Shown here piece after piece: positions 11,581-43,108 of a DNA stretch of 64,000 bases (position 1 is its first letter; every line of letters begins with the position of its first letter). Source of the DNA: Undaria pinnatifida (taxonomy: Eukaryota; Sar; Phaeophyceae; Laminariales; Alariaceae); contig JABAKD010000016.1 in NCBI GenBank assembly GCA_012845835.1, forward strand, positions 11,250,507-11,314,506. The letters run 5' to 3'. A model generated the notes under the pieces. The model made no database searches, was not told the origin of the DNA, and saw only the letters and a list, made by a program, of their open reading frames with translations. The position numbers were made by a program, and so were the translations under genes.

Positions 11581-12255
11581 TTAGCGTGGTCTTGGAGGCG
11601 CCGGCCAAAGAGACCCATGGAGTTCGCCCGCAATGGCGGTATGATTCGAGCCTGTTGAACGCCTCTCTGCACATCGAAACCTCTGCTGACCCAACACCCG
11701 GCGCCGGGTATCGCTAGCGTCGCGGTTGGTGTGCTTGTCCGAGCTTGTGGTTGGTTGGCAACAGCACTTGAGCACGTCGTGCTGCTTTTGGCGCTGTTTC
11801 CCGACCCCGCTGGAAAGTCTTACTTGAATGACATGACAGCAGTCGCGAGGATCACGAGGGAAGGAAGTGTTTAGTATTAGGCCGGCGATGGGGTCCATGC
11901 CTGATGCGCGCACCTCTTTGAACGGGGAGGTTTGGCGCTCTGTCATGTGCCAGTGTCGCAGTAAGCGCAGTGACCAAGCTGGTAACATCAGTGTCCATAG
12001 CTCTAGGGCTGCATTGGCGATACACGGTCCGTCGCAATTGGGGTAGCGTTGGGGAGATTGGCTGGGTACCAGATCCTTGACTTCTCCAAGCTCATTCGCT
12101 CTCGTACAACTTTGCGGCTGTCCCGTGTCGCAGCGAGAATACCAGTACGCATAGGGAAAAAATCTACGAATGGATTTCATTCGCGCGGTACATGTTCTGT
12201 AAGTCGCAAACATTCGGTATCTGGCCGCCGGCAAGACAGTTTTCCAGCTTTGCAC
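11581..12255 (-). CDS. Unrecognised 224-codon open frame
   Basis: No family recognised. The frame contains NCDGPCIANAALELWTLMLP and VRASGMDPIAGLILN and is not low-complexity. It lies upstream of aminopeptidase copy 1, antisense to it, next to the SINE-like copy. No splice structure or start context supports it. It may be the remnant of a mobile-element protein. Confidence 0.15.
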   Translation of the reverse strand: MQSWKTVLPAARYRMFATYRTCTARMKSIRRFFPYAYWYSRCDTGQPQSCTRANELGEVKDLVPSQSPQRYPNCDGPCIANAALELWTLMLPAWSLRLLRHWHMTERQTSPFKEVRASGMDPIAGLILNTSFPRDPRDCCHVIQVRLSSGVGKQRQKQHDVLKCCCQPTTSSDKHTNRDASDTRRRVLGQQRFRCAERRSTGSNHTAIAGELHGSLWPAPPRPR

Positions 12256-12907
12256 GGTTTTGAGAAACTATCAATCGCCTTTTCCTTGCTGCACAAAAAC
12301 TACCCCAAACACAGGCGGTATCTAGCGGCAGACAGTCTGGCAACCTGGGGCTATAGGGCATTACAGTAAGAAAAAGATTAGGGCCTTGCGACTTCATTGG
12401 AAATTGCCAATTGCTGTGTTGGATTTTGGCGATTAAAGGTTGGTATTTTTGGGCCGGCTGTTCCCGAATCCTTTGTCTCACTGTCGTAGCACACACGAGG
12501 CCTCGGCAGCCTGTTTGTGCGAAACAACCGATTGTGTTTCTCCTGCTAGACTAAGAAGACCCCGCTGCCGCTGTCGCCGCCGCCGCCGCCGCCGCCGCCC
12601 CTACTGCGCACCCCCCCAAACCTCCCCACGTGCTCAGGCGAGAGCGACCATCTCTAGGGGCGGAGTGCGCTCTTTCTTCGCACACCGCCGGGGCAGCGGC
12701 CCCCGCCCCGCCTTTGTGGCTGGCGCTCCGGCTCAGGCGGTCGCCGCGCTCCACGCCCAGCGGGACGCGGACCATTTCGCCGCAGCCCCAGCTCGAAGGC
12801 GTTTCGATGGAACTGATGGGACGGGCCGCTCGGGATTAGATGTGCTTGGAGGCGTGTTTGGTGCAGGGGTTTCGTCGGCTTTGTCAAGGCGGGGCGGTGG
12901 CGTGGCG

Positions 12908-32884
<19,977 letters not shown>

Positions 32885-32886
<2 letters not shown>

Positions 32887-32965
32887 GAAAGGATAGCGGA
32901 GGAAAGGGGAGGAAAGGAAAGGGAAGGAAACGAAAGGAAACGAAAGGAAAAGAAAGGAAACGAAA
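32885..32965. repeat. (GGAAA)n run just after aminopeptidase copy 1
   Basis: GGAAAGGAAACGAAA units begin directly at the stop codon (32884-32886). They may lie in the 3' UTR. Confidence 0.85.
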
Positions 32966-33116
32966 TGCGACAGGATGGGATTGGAGGCTAGGCCTATGGA
33001 TTAATTGAGCACACGATTGACACACTCTTCGGCAGAGATACACCATGTGTGTGTTCTGAGGCTCCTAACCACTTGAAGGAGCTCCATGCCTTTCTTGACA
33101 AAAAAATGGCATTTTT

Positions 33117-33330
33117 CAGGGCTAGTAATGGATCAACGCTGGTGGACCGGCCCGGGTTTGAGCCGGGCCGGGCCGGCCCATCAACTTATTTATTTATTTC
33201 GTAGGCCGCAGCCCAGCCCAGCCCGGCCCATCACAGTCTTGGCCCGGCCCGACCCGGCCCATCACATCTTCAAAACTCTCGGCCCGGCCCGGTGCAGCCC
33301 GCTCCACCATCGGCCCGTGACAAGCGCTGG
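33117..33330. repeat. GGCCCG-rich minisatellite element
   Basis: An array of GGCCCG, GGCCGG and GCCCA units between TGGCATTTTTCAGGGCT (33107) and GCGCTGGCATTTTTGAG (33325). The composition and layout parallel the GACCC elements with a different core, so it may be a divergent relative. Confidence 0.55.
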
Positions 33331-33708
33331 CATTTTTGAGAAAAAAAAAGTATGCTCAACCGGTTGAAAATGCTATCCATGGTATAACACAGTAAAACAC
33401 AACAGCCCTGGATCCCAGCGATGGTGATGAGTTATTCCCTCGCCCCAGTCCAAAAAATGTTTGGTCGAAGCGTGCTAGCCTTATCGTAGAACAGCAGCGT
33501 GTGGGATTGTTTTCGGCCTTTTTTTATTGAGCTCTCGAGTGTTGGGTCTTTTTGATTGAGCACGCGATTGCCAGGCCTTTCGATCGAGCACGCAGCTGCT
33601 ATACAGGCCTTTCGACAGCGAATGCGATGATGGCTTCTTGGTCAGGCCTTTCGATTGAGCAAGCGATTTGCTGTGAATAATCTTCTTACCAGGGCAAGCA
33701 ATTGCCAG

Positions 33709-33991
33709 GACGCGTGCTACGATAGAGGAGCACCACTTTTTCTTCCAACACTACCCCTCACTTTTTGAGCTGAAGACCTCTCTTATGGCAAAAACTGATT
33801 TGGAGAATACTAAAACTGCCACCCCGGATGAAAAATCCCGTGACCTATTTTACAGGTGTACACGACGAGAATCGCACAAAAAACAATAATGGTGTATATC
33901 CGACGATTTTTGGGTTAAGGAGCCCCCCGTCCTCAAAAAAACATTTCGCCAAAAAACGGTATACCTTATTGCCTCCATCGTAGCTCGCGTC
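33709..33991. mobile_element. MITE, family GACGCG (complete reference copy)
   Basis: A 283-bp non-coding element with 20-bp terminal inverted repeats: left GACGCGTGCTACGATAGAGG (33709-33728) and right end, reverse complemented, GACGCGAGCTACGATGGAGG (33972-33991). CCAG flanks it on both sides (33705-33708 and 33992-33995), a likely 4-bp target duplication. The interior carries GGGTTAAGGAGCCCC, which recurs in the other copies. No ORF, so it would depend on a transposase elsewhere. Confidence 0.8.
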
Positions 33992-35949
33992 CCAGAGGTA
34001 CACCTTTTTTTGTTGTATCGTAACGCGAATGTTAGCTTTTTTTCATCACGCGACTGCTGGGCCTTGAGCACACGGTTGGCCGGCCGCCTGTGCCACGCCT
34101 CTCGCTTTAAGCGGCGGATTAGGCGACATTTAGATGAATTTACGAGATGTTTCTGTAAATAACTAAAAATTGAGGCTTTTTTTTTTTGAGCGAAACGCCT
34201 TTTTTTTCGTGGCTTCGAGGCATGCTTGTCGCTTGGGGGGGGGGTGGGGGGCGATCTCACTATATTTGATGTTATCGCATTATGACGTTCTCATACAGTA
34301 CAGGGCACATAACAAGAAACAGGAATACTGACATAAGCTAGGTTTCTCATCTTCGATAGGGTGCGCTCTACACTGACTTGAGTGCAACTGCTCCCGGATT
34401 CATGTTCCTGGGACTATCAGCCTGCCTTTCGCATGAGGTGTCCGGCCCTGTAGCACCCATTTCCCTGAAATCTATCCCGTGGCCACAATCCTGTCGGTCG
34501 GTGCTGTGTGGGCGCATCCGACGTAAGTATGCTTGACGCCGACCTGAGTGAGAGACGTTTCAAGTTTCAAGGTCTATCTTGATTGGACCTATGCGGCGTT
34601 CTTTTAGCGGGGACAATACTTTTCAAGCCCCCATCGCTTGTCTTCTACACGGCCGCCGCCCCCGCAGCTCTATTCTTACAACGCAAGCCTCTCTCCCAGC
34701 GGCAACAAGAAGACGCGTGCTGGGACATGAACATAGGCCAGTTGACCGTATGGTTTTGCCGTCGATCTCTCTCAAAAAGTTAACGTGCTGTAGTCGTTTT
34801 AGTGTTAGCGGGTGCTTGACGGCTGTTCCTTTGACGGCTATATTCGTGAACAGACGGGGCAAGGGTATCGTCAACCGGCATCTGTGGCACAAACTTTGTG
34901 CCTTCTCTTGCAATGATAGCGCATCTATCAGCGGTGCAAGCCACACCATGAAAAGAGGACACAAGGACTTGGCAAAAGCTCCGCATATCCGCCGACGGCT
35001 GCGCCCAGCTATCCGCGAGCCATTGCCCACGTTTTGTCTACCGAGTGCGTCTACGCAGAAAAAAACGGCGCCCAAACAGCAAATGATGCCGGTTGCCACC
35101 TGGACGTGATCTCGCACCATGTCACCAGCACGCTCCCGGCTTCCTATTACGGAATCGCTCAGTCGACCTCGGACCGAACGCATGATACATAGCCAGCACG
35201 CCAAAAAAGGCAAAACTTCACCAGGAAGACCTTAACTGAATCCACTTTTTGGTGGTAAATCACTTGGAACTAGTGTGGATAGCTTTTGTATTATTAATCG
35301 CACAAGGGTCAACGCGCGCGACAGAACAGAGAGAGGGGGTTACTGTATAAGCTAGCCGACATTTGCATTTCCGCAATCTCCGTGATCCACGCCTGTGGCC
35401 GCGGAACTACTCTTCATGACGTCTCATCCGGCACAGCGCCTATACCCGAGGAAAGTTTTGTCGGGACTTTTTAGCCTTCAGTTGATTTTTGACTGTAGTC
35501 CCGAACCTTCCCAGGAAAGTTCCACCAATGATATACGAGTTTCGTAGGGATTTTGTCGGGGCATGGGTCGGTGATTGGTTGGCAATCGCGCCGCTGGCGG
35601 TCGAGAGAAGCGGCGGGCGGCGGGCTCGTGCAAGAGGCCGCGTGTACATCGGACAACCAGCAGTCAACAGACAGCCACGTCTCATCCGTGGCCATTCTTG
35701 TCCGCTTGTGATCCGTTCTTAAATCCAAAAAATTAATACTTATATAGACTATATAGACTATAGACTAAATATCTTTTACATAACTTGAACACGTTATCTG
35801 TGAGTACGACCGATTGAATGGTTGAAACTCAACTTTGCAAGCTGCATGGTACATCTACATTTCATTTTCATATTATAAAGAAAAAACTTCCCAGTTTCTT
35901 GCGACCAGAATGCGAGACCAACAACGAGGTACAGTCTGGCTGCAGCTGC
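33992..35949. other. No supported gene
   Basis: Open frames of 176 codons (plus, 34579-35109) and 196 codons (minus, 34623-35213) overlap each other and resemble nothing recognised. ATATAGACTATATAGACTAT lies at 35743. Confidence 0.35.
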
Positions 35950-36285
35950 GTGCTGCCACAGATGTGCAACCATTTTCTTTCTGAGGCTTTTTCCCATGAT
36001 GAAACAAACCACTCTATACCCCACCTAACACCCCATTTGGGGAAAACCGAAAGTGCAACCATTGTGATTGACAATCCCATGGCCTGGATATACAAAAAAA
36101 AATCATACCGCAAAACAACAATGACACTATCCCGATGATTTCGGGCTAACGAGCCCCGTCATTCGAAAAACAAAATAGCCAAAAAGAGGTATACCTTCAT
36201 ACCTCTATCTCCAAACAGAGGTATACGTTAATACCTCCATCTCCAAAAAGAGGTATACCTTAATTCTTTTAACATAGCCCGCGTC
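35950..36285. mobile_element. MITE, family GACGCG (degraded copy)
   Basis: Shares TTTCTTTCTGAGGC, AAAGTGCAACCATTG, AATCCCATGGCC, GGGCTAACGAGCCCCGTCAT and GAGGTATACCTTAATTC...CGCGTC with the family. The right part has three tandem copies of a 31-bp block containing AGAGGTATACCTTAATACCTC (36190-36265). The left end is barely recognisable. Confidence 0.55.
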
Positions 36286-36493
36286 TGCTCCCGCCGCGAC
36301 TGAAAGAAACCCCTCCACACCACCACACCACCCCCCCTGCATCGCCCTTGGGACGTACTACTGCGGTACCTGGTACACGTTAACGCCAGCCCGACGATGT
36401 CGGCGCATTCATCACCGCCAAACAACAGCGACAAAACAGTTTACCATCACTCATCGACGAACAAACAACGATACTGACATTTTTTTATCATAG

Positions 36494-39098
36494 CTAATCA
36501 TTCATAAGCGGGAAATTGATCCTCTGCTGGGTCATGTTCTTTTCCTTGTTCTTCTGGACCGACAACTGAGGCCCCCTGAATGCCGACGTGGGATTTCTCA
36601 CACCCTCACCGCTACCACCACTACCACCGCTACTGCGTCCTTTTACCCAGTCATTGCCAACACCACCACCGCGCCCGTTTTTAATCCAGCCATCCTCGTT
36701 CGCCTCTGCCGGCCTATGAGGCCTCTTACCGCCCCGCGCCGCTCGCTTGTTGCCGCTCGCCGCCCCATCCCCACGCCTGCCCCCTGCGCTCCCGGGGGTA
36801 GCATGGACCGAGCTCAAAGAAGATGGCCGTGCTCGTCTCCGGCCACCCTCTCTCCGAACGACTCCCTTTTCCAGATGTTTCCCCCCACCAGTACTACGCC
36901 GACCCCGCGCCAGCGAGTGTGACCTGCTGGAGGCGTTCTTGCTACCGGAGTAAGCGACTTCATCACCACCACTACTGATATAGCCCGAATCAGAGCCCGA
37001 ATAAACTGATTGGGACGAATCTATGCCCTCTTCCAACACCTCCGCTGCAACAGCCGCTGCCGTTGCAGTCGCCACCGCTGCCCGTCCTACGCCGCCGCCT
37101 CTCTTTCTCTGCGGAGAGCAAGAGCTGTCGGAGCCGTCGCAAGCAACCGGGGATGATGCACCACCTCCCCGTCCCCCCCCTCTGCCCCGTCTTCCTCCAA
37201 CTCCAACTCCTCGTCGGCCTTTTGGAGAAATTCTGCTGCCTCCTGTTAGCCCCTCTCCCTCACCAAAAATATTTTCCGCACCGTCTGATTCCCCCGCTCT
37301 TCCCCCTCCTCCACCTCCCTCACCTCCTCCCCCTCCCCTCCCTCCTTCCCCACCTCCTTCTCCGGCCCCCCGCCCCCCCCGGCGTCCACTTTCCGGCGTT
37401 CTAACGCGCCCGGTTCCACGTTTTCCTTGACGGGGAGAAAACGCGTTAACTTCTCGTCCCACGATATCCGCCTCTGTATCGTCGAACTCCTCCTCTTCTT
37501 CAGAAGAAGGGGCCGCGCGTGCGGGCGTACTCCGGCGCGGCCACTCTGAGAGCAGCACGGGCGGGCGGGCGGCGGGCGGTGGAAGGTTGGGGGAGCAGCA
37601 TGGCGCAGGGTTCGTTAGGGAAGATGCCATACCGTATCGTGCTATAGCATACTATACTATACAACTCCATGTCATACCATAATATACATTACCATACCGT
37701 ACAGTAACATGCCACATCATACCGAACCGTACCATTCCATACCATGCTAGGCTACTACTACTGTATGTTGCTGCTACTGCTGCTGTTGTGCTGCTGCTGC
37801 TGAGATAAATTTAGTCCGGGTGGTTGCTGCTACTGCTGCTGTGCTGCTGCTGACGTTAGTTAGAGTATCGGGCCATTTTTTTACGAACTAAACAACGAAG
37901 AACAAACAATTGTAACAGTTTACCATAATATCAAAATTTGAAAAACAATTTGGGGTGTTCCAAGCGACCTGGTCGACTCAGGGTGGCGGAACGCAATCCC
38001 GTGCCAAATAGAGCCAGCTAAGCGACGTTTAATGCGCCGAGCGCCGCCACGGAGCTCGGCCGAGATCCAGACATGCTTCATAATGCACCCATGGCAGGCT
38101 GGCTTGCCCCGCGGCCGAAAGTGCGAGAAGAAACACTCGGCCGCCGAAGAGCAGCGAGCCAACAAGAAAAACGAAGATCATATTTTACATTTACATATAC
38201 CATACCAATCATTACATACCATACAACACCAAACTATAACATACCGTACCATACCAATCTAGACCAAATCATGCCATATCTAACCACTCATACGACACCA
38301 AACCGTACCATACCATACCATACGCTACCATTATGCCATACCATATACCTGGTAACTCCGCAACATACCAAACCACCCATACGACACCAAACCGTACCAT
38401 GCTATACTTTACCGAACCATTTCATGCCATATCATATCATTCCATGCCATACCATACCATATAATTCTGTTCCATCCAAGACCAAACTATCACATACCGA
38501 ACCATGCCAAACTAGACCAAATCACGCCATATCAAACCACCCATATATACCAAATCGTACCATACCGTAACATTCCCTATCGTACCATTACATGCCATAT
38601 TATATAATTCCATAAAATACCAAACCACCCATATCATACCATACCAAACCGTATCATACTATACTTTACCGTACCATTAGACTACATGACACACCATATC
38701 ATTCCATACCATACCATACAAAAACGTACCACCCACCCACCCCATATCCACCCATCCACCAACCCACCATCTTCGTCGTCACCCGTACACTTAAGATTGG
38801 AGCTCAACGACGGCCCCGTTCCCACACCCTCCCTCCACACCCGCGGCCGTCGCGCCTTGTTGCGGAGTCCGTAAAGCAAGGTGACTTCCCCCTTCCCCTT
38901 CCCCCTTCCTGCTTCCGCCGCCGCCGCTCCAGGATTTCGTCGCACGGCACTGCTACTGCTGCTCGAGCCGCGCGCATCATCACTGTCACTCCTGCCAAGG
39001 TCCAAAAAATCATCCATTTTATCCATTTCGTAATCGCTGCTGCTGCTGCTGCTGTCCACCAGCATCGTCTCGGCCTGCACGGCGTCGGCGTCGACGTC
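36494..39098 (-). CDS. Uncharacterised low-complexity, probably disordered protein (two exons)
   Basis: Not recognised. The long minus-strand exon runs from 37641 (or from ATG 37630) to the stop at 36494. It has a Pro/Ala N-terminus, then SSEEEEEFDDTEADIVGREV, then about 300 residues rich in Gly, Arg and Ser, ending in a basic tail. An upstream exon, 39098-38768, reads DSSSSSSDYEMDKMDDFLDL and then a Ser/Gly/Lys-rich stretch. If the donor at 38767 (GTGGGT) joins an acceptor at 37642, the phases agree (phase 1) and frame is kept. The 1.1-kb intron would hold a CATAC satellite and a dispersed repeat. If no splice occurs, ATG 37630 starts a single-exon 378-aa protein. The acidic-then-Arg/Gly composition would suit a nucleic-acid-binding or nuclear protein, but there is no domain to prove it. 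The opposite strand is also open (Pro-rich) but looks less like coding sequence. Confidence 0.42.
37951..38172. repeat. Dispersed 210-bp repeat, copy 1
   Basis: Shared with 40220-40441: GAGATCCAGACATG against GGGATCCAGACATG, then GGCCGAAAGTGCGAGAA, CTCGGCCGCC, AGAGAACAGC/AGAGCAGCGA and GCCAACAA. It lies in the proposed intron of the low-complexity gene. Confidence 0.65.
38190..38730. repeat. CCATAC/ACCATA satellite
   Basis: Imperfect 5-bp units (ATACC, CATAC, AAACC) with a longer repeat containing CACCCATA.GACACCAAACCG at 38287 and 38384. A related block lies at 37625-37745. It fills the proposed intron of the low-complexity gene. Confidence 0.85.
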
Positions 39099-40219
39099 CT
39101 ATTTAACACGTGTCATGCACGTCGTAACATTGAACCACGTAGAGAGTGGGGCGGAGAGGGGAGAGGGGGGGGGAGGGGTCACATTTCATCACGTAGAGAG
39201 TGGGAGGCGGGAGAGGGGGGGAGAGAGCCAGCGTGGAGCTTGCCGACGTGTGGCAATTATAAGCTGAGTGAGCAGCGCGTCCAGTTTTGTGTCGTACGAG
39301 TGTATAGGAGTAAGTCGATCGGGCGAGGAAAACCGAGCCACAGGGTCGTGAAAGCGCGATACGTCAACCTGGGGCTACAGCAAGGAGTATCGCAAATCGT
39401 CTGAAAAATAAAAACGAAAAGGTCAAAAAGCTACGTAGCAAACAGCCAGAACAGAGTTAGCGAAGAGCTCAGCCAACAACCGCCCGCAGCTCACACATTT
39501 TCACGCTAGCATGGCTGTTAGTTGGCTGACTATACTCATAGTGAGGCGCCGACTAGTAACTTGTTGGCTACGTATCAAAAAACGTTACCAGGTACAAGAT
39601 TCTCCTCCGGGAAGGGGATGGTTTGATATCCCAGGGGCGTGGCAAGTCGAAAAGGGGGAACACAGACGTTCCAATGATACGTATGGGCTACTACATTTCT
39701 TGCTGCTGCCGAATGCCTCGTTTACCTGGCACGAGGTCCGACGATGTGTGTTTCATTGCTGTTGCATTGGAGGTGAAAACGTTGTCGTCGTGTTTCGACC
39801 TCCTCCTGCTGCTTTGCACCAAACCACACACGTACGCCGTGGCTGGCACAAAGGCGAGAGCTCGTAGCATAGCTGCGAGTTGTGCCGCCGCTGCTGTACT
39901 GCTGTATTCATACTCTGTTGTATTGATGTTGTGGCTGCGAGGCTCAGCGGCTGCTTTCGGAAATAAAAAGAACCGCTCTTCTTGATTGTTTTGCGTGCCT
40001 AAAACATACGACCGCACACACTTCGCTGATAGATACATACAGAAGCGAACACACCTTTATACACAGGAACAGCCTAGGATGTCACAGAGGAGTGCTGCTG
40101 CTGCTAGAGAGGGTGAAAAAACTGGACTGATGAAAATGTTACATAGCGGGCGTAAAGGCCTAGCGGGCTAAAAAATGTGAGAACGGAGCGGGCTATTTTC
40201 TAAAAGAACAACAAAAAAA
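39099..40219. other. No supported gene upstream of the low-complexity gene
   Basis: 39120-39240 has a direct repeat, CACGTAGAGAGTGGG, with G-rich tails (39135 and 39190). The promoter of the minus-strand gene may lie here. Confidence 0.35.
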
Positions 40220-40441
40220 GGGGGGGGGTTCCATGCACCTGCTCGTCTCAACGAGGCGGAATACAACCCCCTGATACAACGAGCCAGTTCAGCGGCATCG
40301 AACGCTCAAAGTATTGCCACGCAGCTTCGGCTGGGATCCAGACATGAGTCGTTAAGTACCGACGGCCCCCTTGCTTGCTCCTCAGCCGAAAGTGCGAGAA
40401 AAACTTCGGCCGCCAGAGAACAGCATGCCAACAAAAACAAA
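40220..40441. repeat. Dispersed 210-bp repeat, copy 2
   Basis: Same orientation and landmarks as 37951-38172. It is preceded by a short poly-G tract. Confidence 0.65.
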
Positions 40442-41023
40442 AATATAGACATATTACCGTGTACTACAGTGTATTACAGATAGCTGCGTGCGGAACTTGC
40501 ACAACTTCTGCGTCTTAGCATCGGACTGAGTGTTTGTAGCTCGCCTTGTGGTGTTTGTTTGTTGTTGTTGTTCTCACATTAACTCGCATAAGCACGTCCG
40601 TGGTCACAGAACAGGCTCCAGACACTCTGGAGGGGAAGAATAGCGGGAATAAATAAAACAAAACCAAAAGTGGTACACGTGTATATCATAGCTAAAGCAA
40701 GCCATACATTCGCCAACAAAAATAGAAATAAAATCAGACTCGCAGCCTACATGCGTGCCAACCCCACACTGGTACATACCGGGTACGTTTCAAGACTCGC
40801 AGCCGAAAACGGCTACACCGCATCACCAACTACACCACGTGACCACGAAACCAAACCGAATTACAAACCCGAGGAGAGAACAAAACAAAATAATAACAAC
40901 GAATGAATAAAAGAAAAACGAGAGAAATAGAAAAGACTTTATGGTTGAAGACAAAGTTAGGTACTTAGCTTTTGCTAGGCCACCCAAAAGACATGCCGGT
41001 ATATTACTAATAGCAAAATAAGC

Positions 41024-41366
41024 AGGGCTTTTCACGGGTCGGGTCAAATCTCGCGGGTCGGGTCGGGTCGGGTCGGGTCGGCTGACCCGACCCGACCCGC
41101 GAGATTTTCGAGACGTCTTGACCCGACCCGACCCGACCCGCGAGATTTTCGAGACGTCTTGACCCGACCCGACCCGGCCCGCGAGATTTTCGAGATGTCT
41201 TGACCCGACCCGACCCGACCCGCGAGATTTTGAAATCGTCCTGACCCGACCCGACCCGACCCGCGACAATCCGGGTGACCCGCGAGATTCGGGTCGTCTG
41301 GCGGGTCACGTGAACTTGACCCGTGACATTTCTCACGGGTCAAAGTAAAAAAGTCACGGGTCAAAG
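41024..41366. repeat. GACCC minisatellite element, copy 3
   Basis: Left end AGGGCTTTTCACGGGTCGGG. The interior has four near-perfect units of about 56 bp, each a GACCC run followed by CGCGAGATTTTCGAGACGTC. The right end is degraded to ACGGGTCAAAG repeats. In frame it reads as SGRVGSG repeats, which is a by-product of the array and not a gene. Confidence 0.8.
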
Positions 41367-41599
41367 CATGTATACCTCGGTCGGTTGGTTGGTCCTTGGT
41401 CCCTCGTACTTTTTCCAGTATGTCATGTTCTCTGCGTTTTTTACCGGCATTGTTTGCAGCTGATGATTATGTCATGTGGTGTGCGCGCGAGGAATAGGAA
41501 AGAAACCGCAACCCACATGCATGGACATGCCCGTACCGTTAGACCACCGGGTCGACCCGACGAGCGACCCGACGAGCGAGCTAGATATAATTTACAAGT

Positions 41600-41850
41600 G
41601 CAATCTCCGGCCCCGGCAAGCAGCCTAGCTGAGCCGCCTCCGGCAGCAAGCCCACAACTGGGGCGGTGGATCTGTCAGCAGGGGGTGCGATCCGCGAGGA
41701 TGCGTTGTCTGCTGCTGCTGGTGCTTGCTGCTGTCAGGGTGCTGCTGCTGCTGTGCTGCTGCTGCTGCTGCTTGCTGCCGCTGCTGCTTCGACAACGGCT
41801 GCTCTTCTTCTTGCTTTTTTACGTTTGGTCACATTTCGCACTGGTATGAT
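41600..41850. repeat. Duplicated 230-bp block, unit 1
   Basis: TCTCCGGCCCCGGCAAGCAG then CCTAGCTGAGCCGCCTCCGG and onward to TTTACGTTTGGTCAC matches 42058-42270 at over 85%. It contains CTG runs. The polyL and polyA frames are artefacts. Confidence 0.85.
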
Positions 41851-41867
41851 AATTCTCGAGCTAGCTA

Positions 41868-42031
<164 letters not shown>

Positions 42032-42057
42032 CTGCTGTATCTATCTTCTATCTGTGC

Positions 42058-42270
42058 AGTCTCCAGCCCCGGCAAGCAGCCTAGCTGAGCCGCCTCCGGC
42101 AGCAAGCCCACAACTGGGGCGGTGGGTCTGTCAGCAGGGGCTGCGATCCGCGAGAATCCGGGGTCTGCTGCTGGTACTTGCTGCTGCCGCTGCTGCTGCT
42201 GCTGCTGCTTCGACGACGACTGTCCTTCCTTGCCTTTTTACGTTTGGTCACTTTTCGTACTGGTATGACC
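42058..42270. repeat. Duplicated 230-bp block, unit 2
   Basis: Second copy of 41600-41850. Together with the CTA run it gives a block-microsatellite-block arrangement. Confidence 0.85.
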
Positions 42271-42576
42271 GTAATATTACTGCTGTTGTTACGGCTTCAG
42301 TAGGTACGGGATTCGCGTCACACTGCTGTATGCCTTGTTACGAGTAGCTAGGGGTACTGCCTGGTGATTGTTCTGCACGCTGTGATGACATATGATCGGA
42401 GCATCGGCACGAGGGAGGCAGGAAGCCGAAGTGTTTGTATTTTATTGGCGGATCCGCGGGCCCGACCCGCGGGGCGCCTACACGGCATCAACGTGGCTCT
42501 CACCTGTAAGTTTGAAAAAGGCGGATCTGCCGGCTAGATCCGCGGGTTGGACCCGCGGGTCAGCCCAAAACAACTC

Positions 42577-42865
42577 ACGGGTCATTATGGCTTGACCCGC
42601 GAAGTGACCCGTATCTCGCGGGTCATGACCCGACCAGACCCGCGAGATTTTGAAAACCTCTTGACCCGACCCGACCCGACCCGCGAGATTTTGAAGCCTT
42701 TTGACCCGACCCGACCCGACCCGCGAGATTTTGAAAACCTCTTGACCCGACCCGACCCGACCCGTGAGATTTTAAAACGTGATGACCCGACCCGACCCGA
42801 CCCGCGAGATTTTGAAACCCCTTTGACCCGACCCGCGGGTCGGGTCATGACCCGTGAAAAGCCCT
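42577..42865. repeat. GACCC minisatellite element, copy 4
   Basis: The right end GACCCGTGAAAAGCCCT is intact; the left end is ACTCACGGGTCATTATGG. About five units of GACCCGACCCGCGAGATTTT plus GAAAACC lie between. Unit spacing is similar to copy 3. Confidence 0.8.
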
Positions 42866-42928
42866 GAAAATAAGTCCATGTAACTCGCAGCCCTACGTAC
42901 TAGCCAAAGAGCTATATCGGCATCTCAC

Positions 42929-43108
42929 CACCGCCACGAAAGTGCCTGGACTGTTGCGGCCCGGGAACAAAGACTTCCACCGTTTATCCATGCCCCAGTG
43001 ATCCGGGCCGTCGTAACGCGTCGTTGTTTTCCAGTCCCGCGGCTGCTTGAGGAGAGACGACATAATTACAAACAGCACCGCAGCGGTAGGAAGTGCACCC
43101 AGAGGCAT
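42929..43108 (-). CDS. Possible first exon of a secreted protein, weakly like the N-terminus of an alpha-carbonic anhydrase
   Basis: ATG at 43108, 60 codons, ending at a GTGAGA donor at 42928 in phase 0. The first 20 residues (MPLGALPTAAVLFVIMSSLL) form a hydrophobic signal-like segment. The part that follows reads RYDGPDHWGMDKRWK and ends in GRNSPG. The order Y, GPDHWG, W, G, SP resembles the start of alpha-carbonic anhydrases, where Y...GP..WG precedes a Q-S-P-I motif, but the Cys and Gln of that motif are absent. No downstream exon with the zinc-binding histidines was found; the next kilobase on this strand is minisatellite. It could be a gene fragment or chance similarity. Confidence 0.25.

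Larger units (their letters stand above)
9957..12907. other. Divergent intergenic region between uS17 and aminopeptidase copy 1
   Basis: Holds the SINE-like copy (10988-11290), an ATATAGACTATATAGACTAT repeat (10957-10976, also at 35743) and the 11581-12255 frame. 12550-12600 is a CGC run. Promoters for both genes should be here, but no motif was convincing. Confidence 0.4.

Noticed and set aside
34579-35213. Overlapping frames of 176 (plus) and 196 (minus) codons
   Set aside because: No recognisable motifs, no splice or start support, and mutual overlap on opposite strands.
37023-37430. Plus-strand Pro-rich frame (135 codons)
   Set aside because: Antisense of the acidic/Gly-rich minus-strand exon, which has a better start and plausible splice phase.
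40823-41364. SGRVGSGRVK repeat proteins
   Set aside because: Translation of the GACCC minisatellite; the same appears at 42.6 kb and 6.8 kb with different frames open.
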